Shown piece by piece: positions 6,417-8,282 of a DNA stretch of 8,282 nucleotides. This DNA comes from Deltaproteobacteria bacterium (lineage in GTDB: Bacteria; Desulfobacterota; Syntrophia; Syntrophales; UBA2210), in assembly GCA_011056825.1 (NCBI GenBank), contig DSBH01000271.1, positions 1-8,282 on the forward strand. The letters run 5' to 3'. Below the pieces are notes generated by a model that was not told the DNA's origin, made no database searches, and saw only the letters and a list, made by a program, of their open reading frames with translations. Position 1 is the stretch's first letter; each line of letters opens with the position of its first letter. The translations under genes were made by a program, and so were the position numbers.

Positions 6417-6590
6417 TATGGAGGTCCCCCGGGGGTGACATTCTGTTTCGGATACGACGCCCTCGTCGTTGCCCCGCGGACCGTTACTTGCGGCGCTGTA
6501 ATTGTTTGCTCCCTGCCTGTAATTTTGATATCCAGTGACTGAAAGAATCTTTGGATTGTTCTTGAACGATGGCACGGAAGGAAGTGAACC
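6417..6590. other. Gene-free stretch between the phage-like remnant and the TPR gene
   Basis: No gene is seen in these 174 bases. They hold a 10-base palindrome CCCCCGGGGG (6426-6435) just after the stop codon, and a small hairpin ACGACG-CCCT-CGTCGT (6454-6469). Neither is followed by a T run, so neither is a convincing terminator. CTGTAATT occurs twice (6496-6503 and 6517-6524), 21 bases apart. The right border of the phage-like remnant probably lies here, but no copy of the tRNA-Leu 3' end is present. Confidence 0.4.
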
Positions 6591-7088
6591 ATGGACAGAA
6601 GGAGCCAGTGGGAGATTCTGACTGAACAGGCGATGGAATTACACCGTCAGGGAGAGAACGAGCGCGCGCTGGCCGTGGCGGAGGAAGCGCTGCTTTACGT
6701 TGAAGACGCTTACGGTCCTGAACATCCCTCCGTGGCCGCCTCGCTTACCAACATGGCATTGCTCAATCTCGATATGGGTCGTTACGACGAGGCGGAACCG
6801 CTGTGCCGGCAATCACTGGAAATGATGGAAGGGGGTCTCGGCCCCGATCATCCCAACGTCGCCGAGGCGGTGAACAACCTGGCGCTCTGCTGCAGCATGC
6901 AGGGGCGTTACGGGGAATCGGAAACACTTTACAAACGGGTGCTTTCCGCCATGGAAAATAACTTCGGCCCCGATCACGAGCTGGTGGCGCAGGCGCTCCG
7001 CAATCTGGCCGGGCTGTATGAAAAGGCTGAAAAGCCCGACAAAGCTGCTGACTGCATCGCCCGGGCTGAAAAAATCGAAGCCCGGTAA
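6591..7088 (+). CDS. Tetratricopeptide-repeat protein (kinesin light chain / TPR_10-type)
   Basis: This 165-residue soluble helical repeat protein is probably a protein-protein interaction scaffold. Four TPR units of exactly 42 residues are visible, with linkers 'YGPEHPSVAAS' (41), 'LGPDHPNVAEA' (83) and 'FGPDHELVAQA' (125) in perfect register. Units carry the hallmark 'NMALLNLDMGRYDEAEPL' and 'NNLALCCSMQGRYGESETL' helices. 'GPDHP..A...NNLA' is the signature of the kinesin-light-chain-like TPR subfamily. There is no signal peptide, membrane segment or attached enzymatic domain. The ATG has a good ribosome binding site, AAGGAAGTG, ending a few bases upstream. It is followed by the separately promoted adk, so it is likely a single-gene unit. 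The partner is unknown. Confidence 0.9.
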   Translation: MDRRSQWEILTEQAMELHRQGENERALAVAEEALLYVEDAYGPEHPSVAASLTNMALLNLDMGRYDEAEPLCRQSLEMMEGGLGPDHPNVAEAVNNLALCCSMQGRYGESETLYKRVLSAMENNFGPDHELVAQALRNLAGLYEKAEKPDKAADCIARAEKIEAR

Positions 7089-7174
7089 AGGCGTTCAGCA
7101 GGGCGTTCACCGCGACTCGGCCGCCCGTGTTCCACCGGGGGGTCCGCGTACGGACGCTGATTCCATCTATTTTC

Positions 7175-7203
7175 TTGACCGCCCGGTCCCTTTCCCCTAT
7201 AAG
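7175..7203 (+). promoter_or_regulatory. Sigma-70-type promoter of adk
   Basis: The -35 TTGACC (7175-7180) and -10 TATAAG (7198-7203) are separated by 17 bases, each one base from consensus. Transcription would start around 7209-7211, giving a leader of about 56 bases. That leader opens with the hairpin CCGAA-AACG-TTCGG (7212-7225). Confidence 0.75.
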
Positions 7204-7227
7204 AACCCTTCCCGAAAACGTTCGGAC

Positions 7228-7269
7228 ATGGCGTATATTTTATTAATTATGGGAGGATACAAGCGATGA
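7228..7269 (+). CDS. Possible 13-codon leader peptide overlapping the adk start
   Basis: An ATG at 7228 opens MAYILLIMGGYKR and stops at TGA 7267-7269, overlapping the adk ATG (7266-7268) in the ATGA arrangement typical of translational coupling. It lies wholly inside the adk leader, downstream of the 5' hairpin. The only ribosome-binding-like bases, CGGA, are in the hairpin's 3' arm, so initiation would be weak or structure-dependent. The last codons coincide with the adk Shine-Dalgarno sequence. It could equally be chance. Confidence 0.25.
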   Translation: MAYILLIMGGYKR

Positions 7270-7913
7270 AAATTATATTACTGGGTGCCCCGGGCGCCGG
7301 TAAAGGTACGGTGGCGAAGCTGCTTTCCGAAATCGACGGTTCCGTCCAGATATCAACGGGTGATATTCTGAGGGCCGCCGTGAAAGCGGGCAGTGAGCTT
7401 GGAAAAGAAGCAAAGGGATACATGGACCGGGGCGACCTGGTTCCCGATTCGCTGATCATGAAGATCATGGAGGCGCGTCTTCAGGAACCGGATTGCGAAA
7501 AAGGCTTTATCATGGACGGATTCCCCAGGACGATTCCCCAGGCGGAGGAGTTAAAATCACTGTTGCAGAAGCTCTCAATCAGCCTCGATTTCGTGGTGAA
7601 CCTGGAAGTTCCCCGGGACGTGATTCTTGATCGCCTGACGACGCGCAGGACCTGCTCGAACCCCGCCTGCCAGGAAATATACAACATCAAGAGCAATCCC
7701 CCCAACCCCGACGGGACCTGCAAAAAATGCGGCAGTCCGGTTATTCAGCGGGACGACGAAACGGAAGAAGCCATCCTTCACCGGCTCGAGACCTATAACG
7801 CCAAAACGGCGCCGCTCATCGGGTTTTATGAAAAAGAAGGCCTGCTCAGGAGCTTCCGGTCTCTCGAAAGCAAAAAGACGGTAGAAGAGATCGTCAAAAC
7901 TCTTGAGGCGTGA
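7266..7913 (+). CDS. adk: Adenylate kinase with zinc-type lid
   Basis: This 215-residue cytosolic enzyme converts ATP + AMP to 2 ADP, and the length is typical of the bacterial long-lid form. The P-loop is GAPGAGKGT (7-15). The AMP-binding region begins 'ISTGDILRAAV' (29-39), and the NMP/core motif DGFPR is at 84-88. The LID has four cysteines, C130, C135, C152 and C155 (CSNPAC ... CKKC), in place of the usual hydrogen-bonding network, predicting a bound structural zinc. The first pair is spaced C-x4-C instead of the more common C-x2-C. Arginines expected in catalysis follow at 'TTRR' (125-128) and 'QRDDETEE' (161-168). The ATG has GGGAGG (7251-7256) nine bases upstream and its own promoter. 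It is not linked to secY or ribosomal protein genes here, unlike the common arrangement. Confidence 0.97.
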   Translation: MKIILLGAPGAGKGTVAKLLSEIDGSVQISTGDILRAAVKAGSELGKEAKGYMDRGDLVPDSLIMKIMEARLQEPDCEKGFIMDGFPRTIPQAEELKSLLQKLSISLDFVVNLEVPRDVILDRLTTRRTCSNPACQEIYNIKSNPPNPDGTCKKCGSPVIQRDDETEEAILHRLETYNAKTAPLIGFYEKEGLLRSFRSLESKKTVEEIVKTLEA

Positions 7914-7973
7914 GACGACCGCCGCATTTCTTTGCTGGTGATATAAGAGGAAAGCTTTGCAGAATTCCCTTAA

Positions 7974-8045
7974 TCGTCATACCGGCACAGGCCGGTATCC
8001 AGAAAGCCATTGATAATAATGGATTCCGGTTTTCACCGGAATGAC
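7974..8045. repeat. REP/MITE-like two-hairpin palindromic element
   Basis: About 70 bases form two hairpins. The first is ACCGGC-ACAG-GCCGGT (7981-7996), extended by flanking AT pairs. The second is TTCCGGT-TTTC-ACCGGAA (8024-8041). The ends GTCATACCGG (7976-7985) and CCGGAATGAC (8036-8045) are inverted repeats with one mismatch, and the arms read TATCCAG inward and TGGATTCC outward. This is the widespread 'GTCATTCCGG...CCGGAATGAC' class of intergenic repeats in proteobacteria. It lies in the gap between adk and the helicase gene, where it may also help end adk transcription. No transposase is present. Confidence 0.75.
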
Positions 8046-8080
8046 AAAAATGGGTTTTCTATAGTTGTGCAAAGGTGTCC

Positions 8081-8282
8081 ATGATTGATTACAAAAGTGA
8101 ACTTAACAACGAGCAGCTGCGGGTTGTAACGGCGGAAGCGGGTCCCATGCTGATCATTGCGGGCGCGGGGAGCGGCAAGACCCGCGCCCTCACGTATCGT
8201 ACCGCTTGGCTCATCGAGCAGGGCGTCCCTCCGGACCGTATACTTCTCGCGACCTTCACGAACAAAGCGGCCCGTTCCATGC
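8081..8282 (+). CDS. UvrD/PcrA/Rep-family ATP-dependent DNA helicase, N-terminal part (partial)
   Basis: This is the first 67 codons of a superfamily 1 DNA helicase that continues past the window. The start MIDYKSELNNEQLRVV contains the Q-motif glutamine (Q12). Walker A GAGSGKT lies at 28-34, preceded by 'PMLIIA'. Motif Ia appears as 'ILLATFTNKAARSM' (54-67). Spacing from start to Walker A matches UvrD/PcrA, in which the protein unwinds DNA 3'-5' during repair or replication restart. Which member (UvrD, PcrA, Rep) cannot be settled from this piece. The ATG has AAAGGTG upstream (8071-8077) and comes 36 bases after the palindromic repeat. Confidence 0.93.
   Translation, partial: MIDYKSELNNEQLRVVTAEAGPMLIIAGAGSGKTRALTYRTAWLIEQGVPPDRILLATFTNKAARSM

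Noticed and set aside
7142..7155. Hairpin GTCCG-CGTA-CGGAC after the TPR gene as its terminator
   Set aside because: The stem is short and the nearest T run is about 15 bases further on. It may contribute but cannot be called.
4974..8045. CRISPR array or toxin-antitoxin/defence system
   Set aside because: No regularly spaced identical repeats with spacers were seen, and none of the genes has nuclease, toxin or antitoxin motifs. The repeats present are explained as operator-like or REP-like.

Overview
The window is a stretch of a Gram-negative bacterial chromosome. The mix of genes suggests a deltaproteobacterial (Desulfobacterota-like) lineage: a type II secretion/type IV pilus operon end, a sigma-54 activator, an MtaD-type deaminase and a zinc-lid adenylate kinase. 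No taxonomic marker decides this, so it is an inference. Eight core features look healthy: the gspE/pilB tail, gspF/pilC, a sigma-54 activator, mtaD, tRNA-Leu, a TPR protein, adk and the start of a uvrD-family helicase.

Left part (1-2932, + strand): the last 35 codons of a GspE/PilB assembly ATPase, then the matching GspF/PilC inner-membrane platform protein, then a sigma-54-dependent activator. The activator has no receiver domain. It has two transmembrane segments and a HAMP-like linker ahead of an intact AAA+ domain and a Fis-type helix-turn-helix. Convergent to it (3019-4344, - strand) is an amidohydrolase of the S-adenosylhomocysteine / 5'-methylthioadenosine deaminase family.

Middle part (4469-6416): a complete tRNA-Leu(UAA) gene with its own promoter, encoded CCA and terminator. 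Directly downstream lies what looks like the decayed remnant of an integrated, phage-like element. It holds three TGTAAGC direct repeats spaced 11 and 22 bp apart, a small phage-type gene on the - strand broken by a one-base frameshift but still carrying a good terminator, and a long + strand gene for an extracellular or virion structural protein. That long gene is interrupted by an in-frame TAG and by a -1 shift that falls exactly on a G GGG GGC heptamer. Its second half carries a jelly-roll, carbohydrate-binding-like module. No integrase and no second att copy are visible in the window.

Right part (6591-8282, + strand): a small kinesin-light-chain-type TPR protein, then adk behind a clear sigma-70-type promoter, with a 5' hairpin and a possible 13-codon leader ORF whose stop overlaps the adk start. 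After adk comes a two-hairpin, REP/MITE-like palindromic repeat, then the first 67 codons of a UvrD/PcrA/Rep-family helicase that runs off the window.

The most interesting points are the recoding-or-decay question in the phage-like gene, the tRNA-linked remnant with helically phased repeats, the membrane-anchored sigma-54 activator beside the pilus/secretion genes, and the possible coupled leader peptide of adk.
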